A stretch of DNA of 64,000 nucleotides from Syngnathus acus. Its lineage: Eukaryota > Chordata > Actinopteri > Syngnathiformes > Syngnathidae. The position numbers and the translations under genes are program-made. Below, piece after piece: positions 1 through 11,400 of the stretch; the stretch's first letter is position 1, and the number at the start of each line of letters is the position of its first letter. Under the pieces are notes generated by a model. The model was not told the origin of the DNA, searched no databases, and was given only the letters and a program-made list of their open reading frames with translations. Where the stretch lies: assembly GCF_901709675.1 (NCBI RefSeq), contig NC_051096.1, forward strand, positions 8,397,001 through 8,461,000. Direction: 5' to 3'.

Positions 1-1819
1 GTGATTTTTCTTCCGTAATTGCGAGCATGCTGTTTATACTTGCTTTCCTGACGCCTTGTCAGCTTGGCTTACGTACATCCTAAGATGGGCAAAGCCACTC
101 TGCTACCACTGATGTTGCAAAGTGCAAAGGCAACAACCTGTTGTGCTGCGCCGCCAATGACGTGAGAGGAAATAAAAGCCATCCATCCATCCATCCATGC
201 CTGCAGACACAAACACAACTCCTCAGACATTCCACCCACTCAGGGCTTTTCAAAGACATGCATGCCATCACGAAATGAAATGAGCCGTTGGAAGATGAAT
301 ACGTAACACCGGGCCTGCCTGACTGACTCAAATCGCAAATTGCAGGCATCAAATTGCATATGGTTAGCAAGAGGTGGAAAAGAAAAGGCAAGAAATGGCT
401 CCATGCAAGCCTTCATTCAGAAGCTCCCAAAAGTTGCATTGATCAAATATTGAGAACCATATTGATTTGCATGAAAGGCCCATCGAGCATCCATATGAAG
501 CAAGGCTTTTAGAAACGATGGAGAGAAACACACAAATTATTTGCACGGCTCAGCAAAAAATGCGCCATCATCACCCACTGAGCAGACAGGTGCAGACTGG
601 TATTGCTTGGCCCACAACAGAGGAAGCCGTTTGCGAGAGGAAGGAGAAGAAAGATGGAAAGCAATGTGAGGTGGCCGCGTGTTTGCAGACATCGACAATC
701 GCATCCAGCAGCACATTCAAAGAATACCAGTCCCATTAAAAAACGGCTTCAACAGGAAATAACGACTACAAATATAATTTCATTTCATTTATGAACTCAA
801 GCAAAACATGATCATTCAATAAAAGGCCCATTTGCTTCAGCCGGCATTTGACGCATTCGACGTAAGGCGAAAATGACAAATGTTATTGCACGCTGAAAAG
901 TGCTCTCATCTCACGCCTGGAAAGATAAGCCACGTTTTTAACTTAGGTGATGTCTCCACATGATATAAACACAATGGAACGCTGAGGAGCAAAACTGCAT
1001 TGACTATATATGGAGATACTATGTTGGGCTCACCGTGGCTCGGAGCACAACGGAAGCTTTGACAGAGGCTTGCAAGTATTGCCATCGATTGTAAATGAAT
1101 GCATCAAGCAGAATGTGCAAGCAGATTGGCTCAAACATATGCCAGCCACAGAACGGAGACATTTGATTGTTTCTTTCATTCTTGCTTGTGTTTGTGGCCT
1201 GGTGCTTCCAAGTCACTTGTCAGCGCTTAGAATGTGAAGGTTGCTGACTTTGCTTTGATGACTTGCTCCTCCAGCAACTAATGATACTAAACCTGTAATC
1301 TCGCTGATGCTGCGTCATCAGCGTGTGGAAAAAGGGCTGCATCCAAACAACGGTCACTCTTGCTCAATCTTTTTTACATTTTAGTTTTTAAATCTTGTTA
1401 AGGTGTTGAGACGAGGGAACTTGAGTCATCAGATAAACTATTGCAAAAAAAAAACCCAAGCAATACATCAGCTCGCGATACGCTCGGCGAGTCAGCAGAG
1501 ATCACATTTCAAAATCAGATTATGACGAGGAGTCACGCTTCCACTGTGGAAGATTTACTCGAGGAACCACAAATCAGTCAAGCCTGCACAATTTGGTGGC
1601 TGCAGTGTATGAGAAACGCAAAAGCCTCTCCGGGTGACCTTAAAGAGAGACAAGGTCAGATTCACACACGCAATGACTTTAGCTTTCGCAATATTTTCCA
1701 TGCGTGTCTCCCAAATGGGGCATTGTGGCTGGCTTCCTATTGCTGTTGATCGGTGCACAAGTGTCAGTCAGTCAGTCGGTGGCAAGAATGACCAATCACA
1801 AAGAGCAACAGGATGACTC

Positions 1820-1842
1820 GGGGGGGGGGGGGGGGGGGGGGG
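1820..1842. repeat. Poly-G run (about 23 G)
   Basis: An uninterrupted run of G on the plus strand. It could form a G-quadruplex and its exact length may be a sequencing or assembly approximation. Confidence 0.9.
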
Positions 1843-1976
1843 AAATGTCAGTCCTAATCACAGAGTGCAGGACAACAGTAGCCAGAGGGAAAGAGGAGGA
1901 GGAGGAGGACAAAAAGAAGAGCTAGCCTGCTTAGTAGCTTGCTTCCTTTCTTTCCTTCTAATCTATGCATTTGACT

Positions 1977-2011
<35 letters not shown>
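1977..2011. repeat. (CAG)n trinucleotide tract
   Basis: About eleven CAG units between two CTGCAG sites. No gene frame supports a polyglutamine or polyalanine reading. Confidence 0.9.
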
Positions 2012-3603
2012 TGACTGCAGGAGGATCACCGATGAAGTTTTGCTGAATACTAAACGTTGGGGCTCAATTGAAGCAATATGTCCTAAACGTGAAGCAAACA
2101 ATCAGAATTTGAATGAGATCAGCACAAAAATGGGATGGAGGGAAAGAAGAGCAGTGGCTCGAGCGCTAAATGTCTTTTGTGGAGTAAACAGGTGTGATTT
2201 ACGGCAAAAATCAATCCACTGAGTAGTAATATGGCTTGCCTGCCCTCCTCTGCTTATGCCTCAAAATATGATCACACGCACTATAATAAACCCGAGGAAT
2301 TCCAATAAAATAGCCAGCAAGTGTACAACGAGATTTTTTAAATTTATTTTTTATTTACAGGGATACCGAGTTCTAGGAAGAGGTGGAGTCCACGAGAATT
2401 TTTTTGGATGCACTATTTCACTGGTGTTACTCTTGTCTAGACGACGACTTTGTTTTTTTTAACCTTGGCATATTTTGATGTGTCAATATCAGACGCCACT
2501 TCCAGAATGTCATTAAAGTAATTGTGTCTGTCTTGAGAATTGAAATTTCTCTTTATGCCAATGTTCAATATTATACGACACGCATACTGCCACTTTTGGA
2601 TACACACCTTTCCCTGTTTCGACAAAGTCAAGTAGTTGACAATGAGCAGGATAAAATACATTTTATTCAGTGCGCGGTGGGTGCTCTTCCACGACATGTC
2701 TTCCTTGTGATGCTGTGGCTATACAATGAAGAAAGAAAGAAAGAAATGTTGTTTACAACAAGAGAAGGGAGAGCCACAACTTGTAAACGGGCTGGCAGTG
2801 AATGAGTTTATCCCAAATGAAGCAAACAAAACAACCTCTTGTGCACTCTCTCTCGTCATGCCGGAGGCTACGACAGCACACTAACCCTAACTAACGTTGC
2901 ATCTGATCAATCGTATGGAACAATAACAACGCTACAAACGGCATAAGAATGCTACAAAACAAGAAGACGGAAAGAAGCAAAAGGTGGCGAGAGAATAGCA
3001 AATAAAGCTCTCCTTCACAAATACGACAGCAAGTACAAAACAATGAGACGTCAACAAGTGCCTGACAACATTCTTTTCCACCTTGAGAAAAATATTGCTT
3101 CACATTAAAAGGGAAGGAACAATTATTGATGACTCTGTACAATAAATCAAGCCAATGGGACGGGAAGCGTGAGTCTCCATTTGTACAATCCCAAGAAACA
3201 TTCCCTGTCTTTGAAGGACGCCACTGCATTATTGAGAACCAATTCTGATTGTAAGAAAAGCGATACAAAAATAAACTTAGTCATCACAAAGATTAAAGAC
3301 CAAATGCCCCTTTGAAAATTTGGTTAAATCTCCAAATTGTAGAGGTAATAATATTTCACAATCTTTGTACTACCTGTTTTCTTTCCTTACAAACGTGTTT
3401 TTTGTTTTCGTTTTTTAGTCGTCGGTTCGGTCGGTCGTGATTTTGGCAGTAAGTAGAACAGGAGAAGGAATTGGGAAGATTCTTGGGAATTTTCCGGCGA
3501 CTCTCCCGGTGACCCTTGGGACACGACTTCACGCTCACGGAGGTTAAAGTTCATAGTTAGTCCCTCTGATGCCATCTGGCGCTCTACGTCCAAGGCAGTG
3601 CTG

Positions 3604-3717
3604 TTGGTTTGGTTGGTTGGTTGTGGTTGGTGGTTGGTTGGTTGGTTGGTTGGTTGGTTGGTTGGTTGGTTGGTTGGTTGGTTGGTTGGTTGGTTGGTTG
3701 CTTGGTTGCTTGGTTGA
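3604..3717. repeat. (GGTT)n tetranucleotide array
   Basis: A nearly perfect GGTT array of about 110 bp with a few interruptions near both ends. It is followed about 50 bp later by a second, purine-only array. On the minus strand it encodes a spurious Thr-Asn-Gln-Pro repeat. Confidence 0.95.
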
Positions 3718-3763
3718 GTGTGGCTTAGTGCTGAGGTAAAAAGGATGTCAGGTGGCTGAGAGA

Positions 3764-3890
3764 GGAAGGAAGGAAGGAAGGAAGGAAGGAAGGAAGGAAG
3801 GAAGGAAGGAAGGAAGGAAGGAAGGAAGGAAGGAAGGAAGGAAGGAAGGAAGGAAGGAAGGAAGGAAGGAAGGAAGGAAGGAAGGAAGGG
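3764..3890. repeat. (GGAA)n tetranucleotide array
   Basis: About 30 uninterrupted GGAA units, purine-only on the plus strand. GGAA is the ETS-factor core, so such arrays can recruit ETS proteins, but nothing here shows that this one does. Confidence 0.95.
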
Positions 3891-4308
3891 AGGGAGGCTG
3901 ATGTAGGCAGCTGAGAGATGCGAAAAGGAAATGAATAGGAAGTAGAGGAAAAGAAAAAGAATCAAATCAGTGTTTGGACAGCAACAACATCGATCTCGTA
4001 GGGTGCAGGTAACTATCCTAGACTTGATCCCAGAAGTGGATTCAAAGTCCCAGTCGCTCTCAAGTAGGCCCGGCTGACATTCCATTATGACGCTAAGAAA
4101 ATCAGCAACAAAATGTACCGCTCTAAAATGTCCCTTTTTAAAATACTTGGGTAAATAAAAACAGCAAAAAAATTTAAATATATATACACTTTAGGTGTTA
4201 ATTGTTCTTAGTAAGTCACATTGCCACATCACTCGTGAGCTATTTATTTGTTGAAATCATTATTCCGCTTCGATCGCTTCGTCAACTTTTGAAAAGCACG
4301 GGAAACCG

Positions 4309-4395
4309 AAGAAAGTCCATAGCAAGCAGCATTTGGACAAGCCACCCACCCCGGGAAAACAAAGAAAGTCCATAGCAAGCGGCATTTGGACAAGC
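4309..4395. repeat. Short direct duplication (about 34 bp, two copies)
   Basis: Two copies of a segment containing AAAGTCCATAGCAAGC and CATTTGGACAAGC lie about 52 bp apart and differ at one or two bases. It looks like a local tandem duplication with no coding content. Confidence 0.75.
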
Positions 4396-5288
4396 TCCGG
4401 AAGAAAATGCATCATCAATTGAAATGTTGGTTTGCAGTTGCACTAAGGCACAAAGTGGGAGCTTGGACTGTGTTTACATAGCAGCATAGTCAGTCAGCTA
4501 AACAGTTCCAGACTCCCATAAACAGGGCTACGATTAAAGCCACATGGGCACCGCCATTATTTAACGTAGCCCATTCCGAGGGAGGGGCTGCACTTCATGT
4601 TGGACCGCACTTCGCATTGTACGTACGCTGACACAAAACAGCCACGACACAAACTTACTGAATGCAGAGGGCCAATGTTTGTTTTGTTTGTTTGTTTGTT
4701 TCTTGCCATCACATTTGCATTGGGCTTTTCTGCTCATTGGATTCAGCGTGCTCATCTAGCTTGGTTGCTGGCGTTTATTGTTACGGCGCTGGCTGGCTCA
4801 TTAGAGGTCCATTTAGTATTGAACTACTTGAGTGAAATGTGATCGAACTGCTAGGACAAAGCTGCCAATGCACTGCCATGCCTTGCAAACAGGAGAAATG
4901 ATATTGCCGTAGCTAAACAATGGTCTTCATTACAAATGGCAGTCAAGTATATCAAGTTTCAATTGGTGCATTTTTTGTTTCTCTCGCTAGACCAACAGAA
5001 CGCAAATGGACTACGACTTAAGTCATACATATTTTGAACAAACCTAAAAGTGGCTTTCGAAATGAGACCAAAATCTATTGCTCCACTTTTGCTCCATCTT
5101 GTTTTCATTGAGAACAAAGGCAAATCATTGACAGGCCTTGCCTCTTTTTTTGGGTTGGTCAGAACAAATATGGTACATCATTGTTTTCTTTTCGATGGAG
5201 ATTTGCATTCGACTCAGCATTTTTGGAGTTCGTTAAAATAGTTACACTCGACTGGCAATTTGGAAGCAAGCAAATATGGGATCGAGCT

Positions 5289-5294
5289 TTTATT
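5289..5294 (-). terminator. Candidate polyadenylation signal of epb41
   Basis: AATAAA read on the minus strand, about 180 bp beyond the epb41 stop codon. It is the nearest canonical hexamer downstream of the gene. A longer 3' UTR using a later signal cannot be excluded. Confidence 0.5.
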
Positions 5295-5471
5295 TGAGCC
5301 TCTTTAGGTCCCGTTCCTTTTTGACGTCATTCCAAATCAGTTCCGTTTTAAACAGTCAATAAGGATATTCGTTCCAGTACTTTTGAAAAGGAGCTTATCA
5401 TTTTGCGTGACGCTCTAAACGTGAATATGATGAGACAAGAGGGATACAAACCTCCAATGGATGAGCTTATC

Positions 5472-8400
5472 TTACTCTGGGGAAATCTCCGTTTCTTGGT
5501 GGACAACCACTTTGGTGACAGACATATCTGGGTGTTGTTCTTTTGCTTCTTTTATAGCCTGAGCCAAAGCCTGGCGAAAGGACACACGGGTCGTAGAGCT
5601 TGATCCATGGCTTGTGGAACAAATGTATTCCACTTGCATGTTAGTATGAAAGAAAGCATCATTTACCTTGTCATGATCAATTTCAGTATCTCCAGTAATG
5701 ACAATCCTCTTCTCAATGCGAGTTTCTGAGATTCCCCCTTTCACCGTCTGCCAAAGACATTTTCATATCAAGAAAGTTGGAGCTGATTGCTGATTTGGTT
5801 TTCTTCCTTCAAACAAAAGACTGAGTTGAATCGTCCGTCGCTGACCGATACCACCTACAACAAACATCTTGGCCTTCGTTTCTGAATGCGTCTTAAAGAG
5901 AGCATCAAGCCTGTACAAAGCATCAAAGACATGTGCCAATTGTAATGACAGCGTTCAGGTCAATGGATTGGACGGACCTTGGTGATCTGGGTGGTAGTGG
6001 TGGTGCTGATGGTCTCGGATGTGATGGTCTGGGCACTCAGCAGCACTCCGGAGTCTCGTTCTGCAAAGTTGTCCACAGGCTGTGGGAGAGACACCTTGGA
6101 AGTGTTAGTTCCATTGCAAAAATCAAATACCATACCAAGAAGACTTTGATTTGAACACAGTATGCCTCTTACCTGGGCTGACTCGTATGTAATGGTCTTT
6201 GTCTCAGTGTGAACTAAGGGGATGTCTTTGTAGGCCACAGTTCCTCGAAGAGAGTTGGTGACGTCCGAGATGGTGATTGTCTGGGTCTTCAGCACCGGAG
6301 ACTGCAAAATCAGCAAAGTCAAGCTTGCTGAGAAATCCAACAAGAAACATTCCAGATTTGAGCACTAATAAACATTTGTGATTTCATAGAGTCGACAAGC
6401 TGTTGTGACAAAATCGAAATAATATTGAGTCTCAATTTGTGTCGTAACCAATAAGATAATGAATGGTATGGAAACATTTGAAATCCTAGCGAGGAAAACA
6501 ATAAATGTGTCGAAAAACAAACCCCTTTACCCCCCCCCCTTTCACTGTGTTGCACTGTGTAGGAAAAAAAAGTGGCTGTAAGTGGAAGCAAGTCAGGGTC
6601 CAACAGTCCAAAGCACCTTTTCTTCCTCAGTAAATTTGAAACATCCAAAAAATCCTTTCAGTAATCATATATTTGAACTTCTTATCAACATTAGTCCAGC
6701 CAATAAAATCAATGCAGGTAAACAATTCAACAAGAGCGCTTGATTTCAGTCTCTCGGACTGGCACCTGACATCATTTGCTTATTGTCTTTATTGGGATGA
6801 TAAAGCCGATTCCTAAAATAGGATGAGTCCTTCTTCTTCTTCTTCCCATTCATTCACGATGGAAAGCGTCCCGCAAACAAAAACACCTTGTCATCTTGAA
6901 TGGGCATGCAAAGAGCATCTTTGAAGTCCACCTTTCCAAGCCTGGAATGTTGTTACTCTGCCCGAGTAGCAATTGTACACAAGTGGGCAATTGGCTGTCA
7001 GCAGAACAATCAAAATCCAAACGTGATTGGCAACATAAGGGAGGCAGTGCATAGTGCATGCATAAGGAGGCCTCGGAGTAATATCGCCTGTCAGCATTTG
7101 CCAGCTCGGCTTAAATGTACCGAAAAAAAGGAAACATTGAAATTTCCAACCATATTTCTTGGGTGCTAAAAACATCAGCTGAACAAAAATTCATTCGAGT
7201 GTGTATGGCAAAAGTATCGGGCCACTTGAATTGTGCATGTGTAAAGTCAGGCAACGTCTTGCATCCATTTTGTGAAAGAAAGGCCGGATTGGAGCACAAC
7301 ACTTTCATGGAAGCAACGCATCCGTTTAGTGTCCTTTTGAGTGATCAATCACATTTCTCGACTTGGCAGTCTGATGGATGAGCTGAGTGAGGCTTGTTGA
7401 ATGCCAAGAGAACATTACCTGCCTGTCCACATTGTGCCAACTTCAAGTTGGAATGCTTCGCTTGGCCACAGCCGCCCGCTCATTCATTCCTTCACACATT
7501 TGAGACTATTCAATGTTGGGAAAGCCAATTTTCATCGTTATCATTTACCGACCACCTACGAGAGCCAATTTCATGGAAAATGGGATCGTATCAAAAAGGC
7601 AAGTGTGTCATTTATCTGGGGCCCGACACTTTTGTCTTCTAGAATAAGTAGACACTGAATGGTTACAAGCGTGGTGATGATTCCCTTCCAACATCTACTG
7701 TTCATGCCTATTCACTTTACTGCAATTGTCCCCATTTATTGAGCAGGTTGCTGTCCAATCATCTCCTTCATTGAGGGGGAACATATGTATATACAGTAAC
7801 TGTCATGCAGCCAACATGAGGAATGTCCTTGATTGTGACAAGAATGGGATCTGCTCAAAGCTATTGTGCACAACATTGTATTCTTATTCATTTGGCGCTA
7901 GAATCCCTCCAAAAATGTTTGGTGGTCAAATAAAGCATACTGCTTTGATCTTTTTGATCTCAACATTGAGCTGGCAACAACCATTTCAAAAGCAATATTG
8001 GAATCATTTGTAAAAGATTGGAAAGAAGAATGCTTGGTTCTACACCTGAGGAAGTCATGAAAATGGCCTTGATTGTCTGCCTCAACTTGGTCCGACATGA
8101 GAATCATCATGCTCATTTAAACTACCTTTACTTACTACAACAACAAAAAAACCAAACAGAAAACAATCGGAATTGTTCACACAATTCTGAGGACAACAGA
8201 TGAACCATTACACTGCGTAATATCGCTTTTTTCTTTTTCTTCAATCAGCAATGGCATTAAACACATTTCTAAGATTCAAAACAAATGGCGTTTTCACCCA
8301 AAATTGATTTTAGTAATCATTTAGAGCAATGGATTCAATTGGCAGACTTTTTTTTTTCTTTTTTACTGTCCGTGTAAACAGATTGGCAATAGACATGCCG

Positions 8401-11400
8401 CAGCTGTTCAACTGGAAATTTCAGAGAGGACTACTAATGATGGTGTAAAGCGTCCACTTTGGGTGTCCAGAACGTAGCGCTTAACAGATCGCCCCATGAC
8501 GATGCTTTAAGAGCTGATCTGTCTGGGTTTGCTGGCAGGAAGAACAAGAGAAAGGTGCAAACAGATAGATCAGCTCCAAACGCAAGATCAAAACAAAACG
8601 TGTGTTACGCACGCACGCACGCACGCACAACAAGAGGAAAAAAGCTGCAGACGCAGCGGGATGATGACTGACTGAGGTAGAGTGAGGAAAACACATGGCT
8701 GAGGGCAACATTTTCAAATAAAAGCCAACCACAGCATGGTCAGAGCCATGGCAAGCAGGCCCGACAGGAAGAAGGACATCCGAGAGTGCCTATAGTGCGT
8801 GTGGAGCCTGGACGGGCTGACCTCACCGGAGCTGTCCAAGCGTCTGGCCTCATCTGGCACCCTGACAGCCACCTCCAAAGTCTCACCACAGGCTTGCTCA
8901 TCTTCCTCCTCCTCCTCCTCGTCCTCGTCTACCCAATGTACCTCACTGTCCTCGTCGTCCAGCAGACAAGCGTGCCTGAACAGAGGCGATTCCCCCGGCG
9001 TCGGGGACAAGCTACATGCTCTTACCTTTGGTCCAAACGGCGACTGCCGACCAGGAGAGACAAATAACAATGAACACACGTGTGTGGAAAAGGAAGGCTC
9101 AGCTCACAGGAACACAAAGCAAGTGGACAAGAAAAGAAAATGAAAGTGATGGCACAAGTGCTTTCTCTACAATTGATTGTTCCACTTCATGGGACATCAT
9201 GAAATCATGTTTTGCGTACAACGGGAATTTGTCCAATCATGCCCTTTACTCTATTAGAGTGATTCATCTCCAACAAATAAATGCCTCTCACTCCTCAAAT
9301 AAATTCCCTTCAGAAGAAAAAAACAATCATTCGGCGGTGAAATAATGAGACGGTCATGCTGCCAAAAGAGGGGAAAGAAGGACAGGAGGGAAAGTAAGAT
9401 TCAAGTAGGCAGCCAAAGTCCTTCTAATGTTTAAGGTTAGTTCAGCCCCAATGCAGGACTGCTCAACTTGAAAATGAACTCGTCAAATTACTTCCTATAG
9501 CTCCTGAGCTGCAGCAAAATTGAACGGAATGTGGTGGTGAGCTTTTGTATTCTTCATATATATATATGTATATAAAAAAAAAAACATCACTGGGGATTTG
9601 TAGCCAGTCATGCAGTGGCCAAGATTGCTCATTTCCATCCTACGTGTCATCATAATTCCCAAGGTTCTGCAGTAATAGCAAACTGATCACAGTTTTGCCT
9701 CAAGCAATAGTCCCATTACAACACCATTTGGAGTGGAGACAGAAATAGAGACATAAAAAGACAATGAGGGGAATGGTCGGAGAATGAGACACACACAAAG
9801 TTCTTAGGGCTTTTTTTCCCCATTGGTCCTTTTGTCCTTCCAACTCCAGCCGGGCTCAAAACATGCGAAGAAATCATCTCAGCATCTCATGCGGCTCATT
9901 GCTCGATGAAGCAAGATGACACGCGGTGCAGCAGCCATTGGAAGAGCAAAGCTAGCTAGCTATTGCAAGCTTGCTTCAAACTGTCATCTCTTCTCCAAAT
10001 CCATTTGTCATCTTTTCTTGGCTGCCTTTGCACACATTCCGACTCCTGCGGCTAAAAGCCCACTGAAGTCTTTGGTGTTGCAGCCAAGCGCAGATGTTAC
10101 AGATGGGATGTCATTGTGGCCTGCCTGCTTTTGTGCTTTTGCCATGCTGGGGTTGGCTGTGTTGACCTTTTGAAATGCAATGCACCTTTTTCCTCACATG
10201 CGCCACAAGGCTACTTTGTATGGAGCCGCTGTGGCACAACTGCACGCACGCACGCATCCAAAAAGAACCTCACAAGACTAGCCCCCCCCCCCCCCTTATG
10301 CCTGCTATTACTCATGCAGAAGCAAAAATAAAATGACACAAGCCAACAGCGCCGTCAAGTGGATCATCCGTGTACCTGCCAAATCATTCGGGAATGAACA
10401 ACGCGCGCGCACACACAGCCTTTGGATTGTTTGCAAAGCCCTCAACCTTAACATGCCTACATGCAAAGGCGTAAACAACATTTCAAAAACAAATTGGACT
10501 CGCAGCATCAGCGATACAATCATGTCAAATCATACGTCCCTACAGCTTGTGAAAAAAGAACTCAAGTTAAAAGTTAAAGTCCCAATGATGGTCGTCACAC
10601 ACACATCTGGGTGGGGTGAAATTTGTCCTCTGCATTGAACCCATCCATCCCCGTGTGATTTGGATCCATCCCCTGGGGGAGCAGCGAGCAGCAGCAGCGG
10701 TGCCGCCGCCGCGCTCGGGAATCATTTGGTAATCTAACCCCCCCGATTCCAACCCTTCATGCTGAGTGCCAAGCAGGGAGGCAATGGCTCCCATTTTTAT
10801 AGTCTTTGGTATGAACCCACAACCTTCCAGTCTCAGCCTGACACTCGACCGCTAGGCCACTGAGCTGGAACTACGCCTCATTTAAGACGTTACTTGTTAA
10901 CCGGACTTTGAAAGGTAAAAAACGACAGCGACAGTATTGAATTCACACTCGAAGCATCTTCCGAATGATTTGCTCAGCTCTTCAAAGGTGGCTGATTAGC
11001 TTCATCTCGATCATACGACAGCAGCATTGCGTACGGAAAGGAAGAAAAATGATGCGTTCTTATCCACCGGCAGGCAGGCGGGCAGGCAGGCAGGCAGGCA
11101 GGCAGACTCACTCACCGCAGGTTGCAGCTGGCCGTTGATGCTCGCTGTGCGGAAAGGCGAGTTGCTGGAAAGACGCTTGTCCCATTCACTGGGTCGAGGC
11201 TCTGGTACAGACTCCATGAAACTTCTCTTCAGCTCGCTGATACTCGTGTGGTGACGCATGATCTCCGTCTGGGTCTTATCCACGTCCTTGAAAAAGCAAG
11301 GCGTCGTGTTAGGAGAGGAAATGGAAAGGCCAGAAATACAACAATGAACATCTTGACAATGACACAGGCAAATGATACGCAATATGGGGATGGAAAAACA

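Larger units (their letters stand above)
1..5288. other. Intergenic DNA downstream of epb41
   Basis: No reading frame here resembles a known protein, and no run of exons with splice sites could be found on either strand. The stretch holds a long G run, a CAG tract, two large tetranucleotide arrays and a short duplicated segment, each listed separately. The remainder is AT-rich unique-looking sequence. It is the 3' flank of epb41, which is read on the minus strand and ends near 5.3 kb. Confidence 0.6.

Noticed and set aside
3387-4085. Long minus-strand open frame rich in Ser-Phe-Leu-Pro and Thr-Asn-Gln-Pro repeats
   Set aside because: It is a translation of the GGTT and GGAA microsatellites with no flanking homology to any protein.
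8799-9143. Plus-strand open frames with poly-Ser or poly-Leu
   Set aside because: They are the opposite strand of the acidic tail-anchor frame and have no features of their own.
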